Of a stretch of DNA of 64,000 bases, positions 41,856 to 53,900 are shown piece after piece. The translations under genes were made by a program, and so were the position numbers. A model generated the notes under the pieces. It was not told the DNA's origin. It did not search any database and saw only the letters and a program-made list of their open reading frames with translations. Where the stretch lies: the NCBI GenBank assembly GCA_008711295.1, contig VUYV01000213.1, forward strand, positions 1,361,644 to 1,425,643. The letters run 5' to 3'. Source of the stretch: Anarhynchus alexandrinus (Eukaryota; Chordata; Aves; Charadriiformes; Charadriidae). Numbering within the stretch: position 1 is the first letter of the stretch; each line of letters opens with the position of its first letter.

Positions 41856-44022
41856 AATCATAGAATCATAGAATGGTTAGAGTTGGAAGGGACCTTAAAG
41901 ATCATCTGGTTCCAACCCCCCTGCCATGGGCAGGGACGCCTCTCACTAGACCAGGTTGCTCCAAGCCCCATCCAGCCTGGCCTTGAACACCTCCAGGGAT
42001 GGGGCCTCCACAACTTCTCTGGGCACCCTCACCACCCTCACAGTAAAGAATGTCTTCCTAATATCTAATCTAAATCTCCCCTCTTCCAGTTTAAGGCTTT
42101 TCCCCCTCATCCTATCACTACGTGCCCTTGTAAAAAGTCCCTCTCCAGCTTTCTTGTAGGCACCCTTCAGATACTGGAAAGCTGCTACAAGGTCTCCCCG
42201 GAGTCTTCTCTTCTCCAGGCTGAACAACCCAAACTTTCTTAGCCTGTCTTCACAGGAGAGGTGCTCCAGCCCTCTGATCATCTTCGTGGCCCTCCTCTGG
42301 ACCCGCTCCAGTGGGTCCATGTCCTTCTTATGTTGAGGGCTTCAGAACTGGACGCAATATTCAAGGTGTGGTCTCATGAGAGCGGAGTAGAGGAGCAGAA
42401 TCGCCTCCTTCGACCTGCTGGCTATGCTTCTTTTGATGCAGCTCAGGATACAGTTGGCCTTCTGGGCTGTGAGTACACATTATTGGCTCATGTCCAGTTT
42501 TTCATCCACCAGTACCCCCAAGTCCTTGTCAGCAGGGCTGCTCCCAATCCCTTCACCCCCCAGCCTGTATTGGTACTGGGGGTTGCCCTGACCCAGGTGC
42601 AGGACCCTGTACTTAGCCTTGTTGAACCTCATGAGTTTCACACAGGCCCTCTTCTTGAGCCTGTCCAGGTCCCTCTGGATGGCGTCACATCCCTCAGATG
42701 TGTCAGCTGCACCACTCAGCATGGTGTCATCTGCAAACTTGCTGAGGGTGCACTTGATCCAACTGTCTGTGTCGTTGATGAAGATATTAAACAGTATTTG
42801 CTCCAATATGGACACCTGAGGGACACCACTTGTCACCAGTCTCCAATCTGGCCATTGAGCCGTTGACCCCTACTCTCTGGATGTGACCATCCAACCAATT
42901 CCTCATCCACCAAACAGTTCTACCCATCAAATCTGTATTTGTCCAATTTAGAGAGAAGGATGTTGTGTGGGACTGTGTCAAAGGCCTTATAGAAGCCCTG
43001 ATAGATGACATCTGTAGCTCTTCCCTTGTCCACTGTTCTAGTCACTCCATCGTAGAAGGCCAGTAGGCCGTTCAGGCAGGACTTGCCCTTGGTGAAGCCA
43101 TGCTGGTTGTCTGGAATCACCTCCCCATCCTCCATGTGCCTTAGTATAGCTTCTATCAGGATCTGTTCCATGATCTTCCCAGGCACAGAGGTGAGGCTGA
43201 CAGGTTGGTAGTTCCCAGGGTCCTCCTTTCTACCCTTTTAAAAAATGGGTTCCCTTCTTCCAGTCACTGGGGACTTCACCTGACTGCCATGACTTTTTCA
43301 AATATCATAGAGAGTGACTTGGCAACTACATCAGCCAATTCCTTCAGGACTCTGGGATGCATCTCATCAGGTCCCACAGACTTTTGTATGTTCAAGTTCC
43401 TCAGATGGTCACAAACCTGATCTTCTCTTACAGCAGGAGGGACTTTGCTCCCCCAGTCCCTGCCTTGTGGTCCATCCACTCAAGAGGTGTGGGGAAAGAG
43501 GTTACCAGTGAAGACTCAGACAAAAAATTGTTGAGTACCTCAGCCTTCTCCCTGTCTGTTGTTACCAGGTTGCCAGTCTTGCTCGTCAGTGGGGCATAAG
43601 CTTTCTGTGACCTTCCTTTTCTGGCTGACATACTTGTAGAAGCCCTTCTTATTATTCTTTGTGTCACTTGCCAAGTTCAGCTCCACCTGGGCCTTGGCCT
43701 TCCTGACCCCATCCCTTCACAACCGGGCAGCGTCCCTATACTCTTCCCAGGGTACCTGTCCCTGCTTCCACTGCCTGTGCATTTCCTTCTTGCCCTTTTG
43801 TTTGACCAGCAGGTCTCGACTCAGCCATGCTGGTCTCTTGCCTTCCTTTCCTGATTTCTTACACCTGGGGATCGAGAGCTCTTGCACTGTGTGGGAAGCA
43901 TCCTTAAAGATCTGGCAGCTCTGTTCTGCTCCCTCGTCCCTGAGGGCAGTTTCCCAGGGGGTCCTGTTGACTAAATTCTTGAAGAGCTGGAAGTTTGCTT
44001 TCCTAAAAGTCAGGGTCCTGAA
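41856..44022 (-). mobile_element. CR1 LINE, about 2.2 kb, 5'-truncated
   Basis: Read on the minus strand this starts within ORF2, downstream of the endonuclease. It shows reverse-transcriptase blocks ([38 protein letters not shown] with the Asp pair intact), the C-terminal RVQRRATKMIRGLEHLSCED block, and a 3' end of two ATTCTATG units near 41856. Stops and frameshifts break the frame. It differs in sequence from the copy at 36.3-40.2 kb, so the two are separate insertions, perhaps of different CR1 subfamilies. The right edge near 44022 is approximate. Confidence 0.92.
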
Positions 44023-47000
44023 AAAAAAGTTCTCCTAAATTCAGAGTTCTGAAAAAAAATAATCTGTAGCCCTAGTGCACCTCTGACGTGATTATTCTTA
44101 AATAATGTTCAAGCCATTTTTCCCCCCTTCAGAGCTGTCACAGGCACATGTGCACATACACACACATCCATGTAAAAAATATATACACACATATATATGC
44201 AGTGTTGAAAGTAATGTAACACTGACTCATTGTCGCTGGATCAACAGTTGAATGTGAAACATGGTTATCTTTGAAAAAAAGTACATTTCAGTCACTGAGT
44301 AACAGGCATGGAATTAGAGCTTTTCTCTTTAACATATGCTGGGCAAGTACTGAACAGTTTCTGCTTGGAGGGGGAAAAACCTTTAGTCTTTGGTAACAAC
44401 TGTTACACTTTGGCTCTATTACTTAGAATTTAATGTGAAATACATTAAATCTTCAGCGGGGGTTTTATTTGTCTGCAAACAAATGCCTTTTTGAAGACGT
44501 GCTGCAACAAATGTTGCAGATAGCTGCGTCTCCGGAGCAGCTTTAGATACTGCATCACATTTGATGGCAGCCTTACGCTTGAGACAAATTAGCACTTGAT
44601 GAATTGAATAAAGTTTTTGCTCTCCCTGTTTGGGTAGCCAGTGTGAATATCCATATTCTGCGTTCTGTTGTCTCTACAATGTTTTACAGCTGGTTAACAG
44701 GACTCAATAAGCTGCTGTCTGCTTTTAACAATGGTAGTTCCTCTGTCTAGATTTGTGCAGTATTTGTGTGAAAGATACTGAGGTTTGCATAATGTAATTT
44801 AATTAGCAGGACAGCTTTGCCAAAAGCCAAAAATAGCAGCAACAAGATACAGATTTATTATCTTCTGGCAAGAGAAAAAATAAGATGACATACTATAATC
44901 CAGGAATTCTGGGCTTGTTAGTGGTTTGGTTATACTTCTGCTACTTATGGATTGAATGACATTCTCAGAGATTTTCCTGGCTTTAGCAAAGGCTCTGAAC
45001 CTTGGAAGCCATTGTGGGAAAAGTAAAACCGAGTAGCGTTTTCAAATGAGCTTCTACTAAAGTGAAAGAAGACCATAGGCTGGAAAAGGTCTGATCAGTG
45101 GGAGGAAGGGATGGAACCCTTCAAATAAGCCCAAGAAACCAACATTAAATAATAGTTCGCTTGAAAACAGAAATGATGTTGGTGTGGAAGAAATGGAGAA
45201 AAAGCACCTGGAAGCAGGACACCAGGACAAATGTGACCTGTTGTAAGTACTGAGTATGACAGTTTGGGAAGAACAGTGAAAGATGAATCTGGCAATGGCA
45301 GAACACAAACTTGGGAAGAAACACAAGTGGGTCTAGAGAGAAACTGAAGAAGGGGTAATGAGGAGGCTGAGCCCTTTCACTGAGTGGAAAACCAAGGAAC
45401 TGCCCTGCCATCTTAAGAGAACTGCATCAAAGCACTGTGGGAGGTAAAAGCAAGCTCACAATGGTGAGAACTGGTCGCTTCAGCATTTGCATAGTGTCTA
45501 TCTTCCTGCTATTGGCAGCAATCACTTTTCATTTTCTTGCATTAGTAATAGCTGCTGCCAATCTCCTGTGTGCTCCCTCTGTCCTGTCAGGACACAAGAA
45601 GTTTTGGATTTACCACTTTATCCTGTTTGTGGCGTAAGTGGTCTGCAGCAACTGGCGTAGTTGGAAGAGCTGGGAGTCGGAGGTGCTAGTGACACAGGAG
45701 CGCTCTGTGACTGCTGCAATGCAGCCAGGCCACCCCGTGTCTGGATGAAAACCAGCAGCTGCTGCTTGGGCTGTCTGGTTTTGCCACAGGTTCTTTAGGA
45801 GCCTCGTGGACTGGGAGGGAGTTTGATTGGGAGGACACAGACCACAAGTGGAGCTGTTTGAAGGACAGACTTCCTAGATGTCCTCCCCGAGTCCCCTTTG
45901 TCACAGTCCACCACTCAGACCAGGTTCTTGGAGATATCCACGGATGGGGGTTGTCATGCTTAGTACCAAATTTACTTAGTTGAAGAGGGTTGATGTCACA
46001 TGACATTTCTGATTTAGAGTGATATAACGTATGCTGAAAACATAACACAAATCTAAGTTACACTTTGCAAAATATAGCAATTGGAATACACAGTTCTATC
46101 ACAATACTGGTGTGATTCCCATTACTGGTCCCTATGCTCCTCACCGCTGCGACACAGGGTGTCCGCAGTTGCTGCGAAGGAACGAGGGTTGATGCCAGCT
46201 CAGGCCCCTTGCTCTCTTCGAAATTCTTTTGGCAGTTGTCTGGGGCTTACACTGTATGTATTCACTCTCCCCATGCTGGTCTGGCCAGCTCAGGGAGACA
46301 TTCCCGCTCTCTGAAGAACTCAAGAAACATTTACACCACCAGTTGATGCCCTCAACTGTCGATAGTCATTTATCTAAAACAAAGGCCACACTCCAGTCCC
46401 CTTTGTGTTGAGACACAGTCATCTCCTTTGCAACAGCTGTAGCCTGTCACATGTTGCATCACTCCCTGAGCTCCACAAGCACATCAACCTTGCCCATCTC
46501 CTCTCAGCCTTACTCCATTTTAGGGTCTTACTGGTCTATCACACCCATGTGGAAACAAAGCCAAAAACACAAATGCAAGAAAAAGCAAACATCTCTTCCT
46601 CAACACACTCTCGGTGAGTTAGGCTTAAAGCATGCATTTTCTCTTTAACATCAGCCTTGAGTATTTCTAAGCAGCACTACCATTTTGCTACAGCGTATTT
46701 TTATCTATTACATAGGCTATGTAGAAACTGTAAGGCAAAGGAGGCTAAACAGAGACAAATTGAAGTTATTCAGAAATTCTGTAAACAGATTATTCTTGCA
46801 GTGCACTAACTTGCCAATGGATTTGACCTCGACCATTCTTCAGTTTTCTCCGTAGGACTTTTTCAGTCCTCTGCCCTCCCCCGCCCAGTGCCAGTACTCC
46901 TTAAACCGCTAACGATATGATAGGGCTTAACTGTGTTTTCCTCTGGACATCACATGCATAAACTGATATTTTCTCAGGCAAAACCCATCATTCACTCTTC

Positions 47001-47722
47001 AGGAGGCAACTAGTTCGTCTGGAAAAGGTGGTTTAAACATTCACGTAAGTTTAGAAAGGATCACCTTGCAACAGACAAACACAGACTTTTCAACCGTAAA
47101 ACCGTATCTCTGGAGCAACTGAAAGTTTACTTGCTTGTGAAACAGGATCTTCTTGGTGTGTGCAAATTCTGCATTTTCTAATGTAGGTAAGGTAAGGGTG
47201 ATCAGAAGTATTTGACTTGGTCACTATTTTTTGCTGCTGTGTTTGGATTTTTTTTTTAAAGACTAAACTAGACCACAATCAACTCTTATGCAAAAAGAAG
47301 TGTTCCTGAAAATTGAGTTTTTACTTTTGAGAAACCTTCACTTCTATGGTGTCAAAGTATATAGTATTTAATATGATGCCTGTTTCCAAAAATGAGTGCT
47401 ATATGATCATAGAGGAAGGAAAAAAATTAACTAGAACCCCATCCACATTTTTTACTGGGTAACAGTATCCCAGCAATTCAAATAAAATTACTATTGTTTT
47501 CCAAAGTCCCTTGAAATGTAGAGCCAGAAGTTCTCTATTTTTGAAATTAGAAAAGTGTATATTGTTAGGATTTGTGCTTTAATTAAAGGTTTTCAGGCAG
47601 CTGAGATTTTTGGATTATTTTTCAGAGCACATGAAGTCAGTGTGGTACAGATATGATGGTTTTGTGCTGAATTTTTTTAGAGTGCTGGAAATAAAAGTGA
47701 GAAAACAAACATCCGATTATTT
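44023..47722. other. Intergenic region with an unclassified moderately GC-rich block
   Basis: No gene is recognised. The part at about 45660-46620 is less AT-rich than its surroundings and could be an old unrecognised repeat such as an LTR remnant. A frame from an ATG at 45461 to 45637 encodes a hydrophobic segment (SICIVSIFLLLAAITFHFLA) but has no recognised homologue and is probably chance. Confidence 0.4.
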
Positions 47723-47728
47723 TTTATT
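47723..47728 (-). terminator. Candidate CDC14B poly(A) signal
   Basis: TTTATT on the plus strand reads AATAAA on the minus strand, about 3.2 kb after the CDC14B stop. The AT-rich interval contains other possible hexamers, so the true 3' end is uncertain. Confidence 0.3.
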
Positions 47729-50700
47729 TTACACAATTCATGTTTACAATTCTCACTATTCAATATTTTGTATAAAATCAAATACAATATGCAGTATTTT
47801 CAAATGAGACACAAATGCATATTGAACTACTTAGTATTACAAGATAATATGAAGCTTTATCTTAAAAATACCTTCAGCAAAATAAACTCCCATTCTGTCA
47901 ATCCAAGTTAAAAAAATATGATTAGAAATATACAATTTAAAAATAATCAGGATGAACAGTACTGATTAGTCAGGAAATTTTCGATCTTGATAGTCTGTAC
48001 ATGAGTTTACGCAAGACAAACAGTCTGCAAACCATGAATATAAAAACTGCAGTGCAACAAACTGGTGAATATCACATTTTTCTTTTTTTTTCCATTTTAT
48101 GCATGAGTCTCTACAGATCTTTTTTTTTTGTGTTTTGTTTTAAATCAGCAGCATTTCCTCTATCATAGTGGGGCAGAAAGATAAGGTCTGAGTTAACATC
48201 TGAGTTAAGTTATTGATGCTGGAATGGAAGCTAGCAATTTGACCCAAGATATTACAGCTTTTGAGTATGCTGCATACTTTTGAATAAGAAATCAAGGGAG
48301 AATCCATCTATCATGTACTTGAAAGAGGGAAAAGAATTTCTAAGGAAAAACTCCTAATTGATGACAGCAGAAATAACTTCCTTCAGCTGCTCTGTGGTAC
48401 AGTGGTGATGCAGCTGCTGCCACGCATTCCATTTTGGCACGTAATACTTCACAATTCAAAAAAGATTAAGAAACCAAGGACTCCCTCACCCATGCCCACT
48501 CTTCATCCTTGTACTTAAGACAGCTTTGGTATGGCATAATAAAAATGCTAGACAAAGTATTAAAATTTAGAAGAACAAACTAAGCAATACAATCAGATGG
48601 GACACAATGAGGTAATGAGTTAATTTTCCATATAAGGCTGTTTGGACAGTTCAAATGTAAAATCCCTTTGACATTTATGTGTTTCTCACTAAGATACTGG
48701 GTGGTGGAAGGGGTATCCTGAAACACATTCATGCCAAACACGCAGTTTTGGTTTAGCTAGAGTTGCTATTGTGTGTGTTTGTGCACTTGTTTTATGCAAA
48801 TTTACTTCTGATGAACATGAAAGTGCTAATGGCTCTGCTGGTTACTTTAAAAAAGGCAAATTCCAATTTGGAATTTGGAAGGGGTGTGAAATAGACTGAT
48901 TATTTTTAGGTTACAAACAAAGACGCCTAAAGAGGAAGCTCAGTTGAGAGAAGGGCAAAGCCAAACACAGTAAATATTACTAAATCTTCCTTGTTTTGAC
49001 TCTCACCCTCTCACCTCACTAGTTTCATCCCTTTTGCATCATCTTCAAAAATAAACAGAGATTCATATTTGCACAATATACCTACTGTTGCGGTTACCTG
49101 CATTTCAGCATTTGGGCAAGTGGCTTACTTAAAAAAAAAAAAAGAAGGCAAGAAATTTTAATCACTGTATAAGGGTGAATTCTGTCCCTCTCTTTTAGGT
49201 GCTTTTCACCTATAATAAAACGGTGGTGAGGGTGAAGATTAAGAGGAAAACAGAAAATATGCGGGGTCTGAGCTTCAATGGTCCTTTACTTTGCACCATA
49301 GAAGCCTCTACTGTTTTCTTTGTATTCATATTTGCAAATTTTGACTACCCAAACTCACGGATGCTACCTGTAAGCTTACACTTCACACCCTGCTTCCCCA
49401 CCAACTCACGATGCTCTTGCCACAAAATATTTTCAAGGCAATGTGTGGTTAATCCATAATGGCATTCAAAAATCACCAGCCTAACAGAACGTTTAATTTT
49501 AATTTAAAAGGACGTAGATTGAAACAAGTCACCGAACCTGCCCATTTACATTCATAAAAAGAAAATTCTCGCCCCTCACAGAGGTATCTTTAGAAACTTC
49601 AGTTATTCCATTGCTAGCATTTCAGATCTCTCCACTTCTTCTACTTTCTACCGTAAGAGTCACTAAATCAACAGATAACTGTATCATATTTAAGGCTATG
49701 TGGTAACAGTCCTCATCTGAGGGATATGCAGCTATAAACTTCAGTTGGTAGACAAGGGTACATCACTGCAAAGCCAGCTTTGAGATTTCATAATGTGAAA
49801 AGTGATAGGAAAAAAATGCTGCCAGTGTTTGAAGACAGTCCTGTAGTGGATGAAAATGTCAGTCTCAGACAGATTCCTCTAAAAATCACACTGCTTTTTA
49901 ACAGAGGTAAGCTGTAGTTTTTAAAGTGTTAATTAGATGTTAAAAACTATACCTGCCCCTGAGTTCCACTACCAATCTCAGTTGTACAGCAAGCTTATTT
50001 TCCCTTTTTTGTGTGCTGCACTCATCAAGTGTCTCAAAGCTTAAAAACAGTGACATCCACATGGTAAGTGGACCAATAAAACCAGGGAAGAATTCTTGCC
50101 TTTTAGATACGATAATCTAAAATTTCACCTAAAAGACTTGAAGATAAGAGAAGAAACAGTAATGACATTTCAATATGATAGCACTGCTTTAAATGGTAAG
50201 CTGTTTTTCCTCCCCTTTAAAATCATACCAGGTTTAAAGCAATTACAACTAGTTAAAAGAGCCATTGGTTGTGAACAACTAAAAATCTATTACTATTAAA
50301 AACAAGTTAATTACTTATAGCTAGTTCTTTCAAAATAAACAAACCACACAACCTTTGAAAATAAAGCACTCTTTGGTGGACAATATTTACTTTGTGTACT
50401 CAATACTGCAGCTTCATAAAAAACTTCATACAAAATAAGAAAGAATAGCCAATTAACACAGGAGAGTACCAATACTATAGGAAAAAAAGCTTGTGTGGTT
50501 GATTTTCAGTCTCAAGTGGGGACTTGAGCCCAGTCTGAATGGACAACACAGATTTATATATTTAAAAGCTCCCACCATCTTTTCATTTCTGGTGGTCAGC
50601 AGCTAAGTGATTGCCATCACAATTTATACACATGCATCATACATACTAGCAAGCCCTCTTTATAATAGAGAGCTTAAGTATTTACACCTGAGTCTAAATG

Positions 50701-50921
50701 TACACAGATTTTGTTGGTTTTGTTTGAGGAAGTGTTAACGCATTAGGAAAGTGTCTACCAAGTTCATTTTATTCTACAAGTACGGAAGAGATATTTCTGT
50801 TTCATTTTTTCTGAAAAATGGAGCCAGAGTAATCTTCCTTGAATTGCATCAAATCCCCTCTAGAGGTCACATCCCCTTCATTCCTGAATATCCTCTTCAA
50901 CACTGGTTGCTTATTTGAAAT
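47729..50921 (-). other. CDC14B: Probable CDC14B 3' UTR
   Basis: AT-rich non-coding sequence following the CDC14B stop in the minus direction. No other gene is seen. The extent is inferred from the absence of another gene and the candidate poly(A) signal. Confidence 0.4.
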
Positions 50922-50961
50922 TTAACGCAATACTGTTCTAGTCCTTGAGACGGATTGGCTG
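50922..50961 (-). CDS. CDC14B: CDC14B terminal coding exon
   Basis: The acceptor TTTATTTCAG precedes CAGCCAATCC. The exon encodes [13 protein letters not shown] and TAA. The end SRTRTVLR matches the conserved CDC14B terminus. A second AG three bases downstream would drop one serine (exon then 50922-50958). Confidence 0.93.
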
Positions 50962-53900
50962 CTGAAATAAAACATATTTAAGGAAAAAAAGTTAAATATG
51001 TACTCAATATGTATTTCAAGCAAACATTCTGGCAAGGTAAAATGAGCAAACAATACTTCAAAGAAAGAAACAGAAGATAAAAGTCACTGCATTTAAGAAC
51101 ACAGCAGTATTGGTTGTAAAGAAAGCACGGACTGGTCTGATCACAGACAATATGAAGAAAGGTTCTGTTCCATACAGAAAAGCAACAGAGGATTGAAAGT
51201 ACCATAATTTCATTAAGCGCATTTGCTGTAAAGCATTCCTTTTCTTTCTCTCCCTCTGAGGTATCAGACTGTAGGAAAAGTAGAAAGAATAGTAAAGAAA
51301 CATTAATTTTTTTAAAGCTAGGTTTAGATTACATATAGACAAGCTCTGAAATGCTGCAGGTAGTTTTCAGTATTTGAACAAGGGTGCAGCAGGCTGCTTT
51401 ACAATTCCCAGCAAAGCAAAAGCACATGAGATTTTTAAAGCGTATTCCTCTCTGTTAGTTTTTGTGATATACCTGGTTAAAAGCAGTAAAGGAACCTACA
51501 CAATGCAGTTTTCATACATTTCCCCCCATACCCCCAATTATTATTTTGTAATAACTTGACCTGCATTCCCTTAAGCACCTCTACCTACCAAAATTTCTTC
51601 AGCACTCAGGAATTCATTTCTAAACAACTACTTACTATACACATAATCCTAATTCTGTTACGTGTGGTAACACGGAAAAGACTGTTTCATTTAGGTCTTA
51701 CTATGATTCAGTATGTATGCATTGTTAAAATACAAACACAAACTTCTCAGTAAGTGGCAAATTTACAAGGAGGACATCTTAACTGGAGAAACAAAGGCAT
51801 CCACAGAAAAAGGCTGCAGATAACGCTCTAGTAATGCGATTTCTTGCAGTCTGACAACAGTGTTATTTCAGTCACAAGACATAATGTGTTATGTCCACCA
51901 CTACTGGTCTTTTGTAGATGTAGATGGCAGGTGACATCTAGAGATGTTCTGCAAAGGAAATTCAGCGAATGTTATGGGTAGGATTGAAATTCCCTAAATT
52001 CTCTTTGCAAAGCCAGAATAGAGTGTTTTAGCTGTAAACGGCTGTTTTGGCTGAAAAATCATTCTGGGGGCATTCTTTGATAGTCCGAAGGATGAAATGG
52101 CAAATGAATTACCCAGCTCTGCAGATTATACTGTGTTAGGATGGTTGCAAATGTGATTCATCTACAGTAAGAACTGACTAAAATGACCTCAGTGTCAACA
52201 AATGAGATTGATGTAAAAGTACTCCAAGATGATTCTGCTGGAACATATCAGACAAGAAAATGAAAGAATAAGGGTACGCAGTAATGCTGGAAGTTCAAAG
52301 AAGGCAACAAGGTCTTGACAAAGACAGATGTTGGTTAGGGCATGATCCCAATTTTGTAATAATAATTATCCTCCTCTACCCTGCAATCCATTTGATCTGG
52401 AACAGGTGAATCAATTTGAGCACTGTGAGGTAATGCAAACTGCACAGACTTGAAGAAATTAAAATACACTTAAAAGAGATGAAAAAAAGAAAGGGATGCT
52501 TAAAAAAATGAGTGAGGTTTTGCCAAATGCTACAGGAAAAATAAAAGGATACCTACAAGATTAACAACAGGGTACTGCATTCTAAGTCCATCAAATTGTA
52601 CAGTCATACTGAAATACCCCGTAGAGGAACCAGCACCCAATTAGCCTTCTCAGATGACAAGGTATTTAAGGACTCCAGAACTGTGACATAACTATTTAGG
52701 ACAAATTTGATTATTGGATACAAGCATAAAGTGACTCAAATTCTTTGACCTCAAAAGTGAGAAGAAACAGTATATGGAATGAAATATTTGGGGCAGAAAT
52801 TTTAGAAAATCCATTAAAATATGAAGCAGTTTATGAGGTTTGAGATCAACCTGATCCTTGGTCCTTGGGGTCATAAATCTGGCAATATACATAAAGGACT
52901 TCTTTTAAAGTAACTGAAATCTTCTATGAACTCTATTTTAGGGATGTTGAATCCTCCTAAGGTTATGTATTCTCAACTCACACAACAAAAAGGTCAACTT
53001 GAAGGTGTGTTTTCCAGGAACCGAAAATCTCTGTTCAATTTCACATATGCATGTATACACCTACCAAGAGTTGCAAGGAGCTTAAAACTGGGAGAGGCAT
53101 GAAGAATAAGGGCAGGCAGGATCCCATCAATCTGTTTGGACCAAAACTGACATGCTGAAAACAATGCAAAATAGAGGAAAAACCCAACCAACCAAAAATC
53201 AAAACCCTGAGAAATACTTCAGATCTTTAGTAAAGTATGCAGTCCAGGAGGAGATTATTTTTTAACATATTATGTGAATCAAAACATAATTCATATAGCC
53301 ACTGCTAAAAATTCTCTTAGTAGAATTTACTGCAGTCTACTATTAACAACTATTTCCGTTTGCCTGATAGAGTGAATTTTTCATAATTTCTGCTACCTGC
53401 AAGGTAACAGGATGAGGAAGGGGAAAAAAAAAGCTCTGTGGAGAAAAAGCTGCACAAGAACGTGGAATTTTCAGCAATATTGATAAATCAAGCTACATAA
53501 CTACTTTTTATATTATTTGCCACCTTTTACTTTTCCCAACAAAACAAGTCTCTTCAGCACCTGACAGACCCATTCAAAAGGTTTTCACTATAAGCACAAG
53601 ACAAATTCTGGTCAATTGTAACCACTGGAAATAGCGTGGAACATGTATTAAGCTACATTCCCAGGCTCATCTGTGATAACAACCTGGAGAGCTGCTGTAG
53701 AGGGGCATGAACACATGCACACACAAAGAAACACAGCAGTAGTGTGGCCATATGTTTCTGGGCCAAAAGGCAATTTCAGTCTTGCATAAATCCATCGGAA
53801 TTTAAAATTCCATTAAGCTTTACCAAACAGCTTCGGTTCAGATCATCAGTCATACTCTCAGTACAAAATCTCATGCCAGTATACACGTGCATTTTATACT

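Noticed and set aside
45437..45637. Short frame with a hydrophobic segment, possibly a membrane peptide
   Set aside because: The first ATG is at 45461, giving a very short product. No homologue or gene context was recognised, and hydrophobic chance frames are common.
51058..51268. Hydrophobic 3' extension as the normal CDC14B terminus
   Set aside because: The conserved SRTRTVLR end is encoded by the exon at 50922-50961. The extension is kept only as part of an alternative-exon hypothesis.
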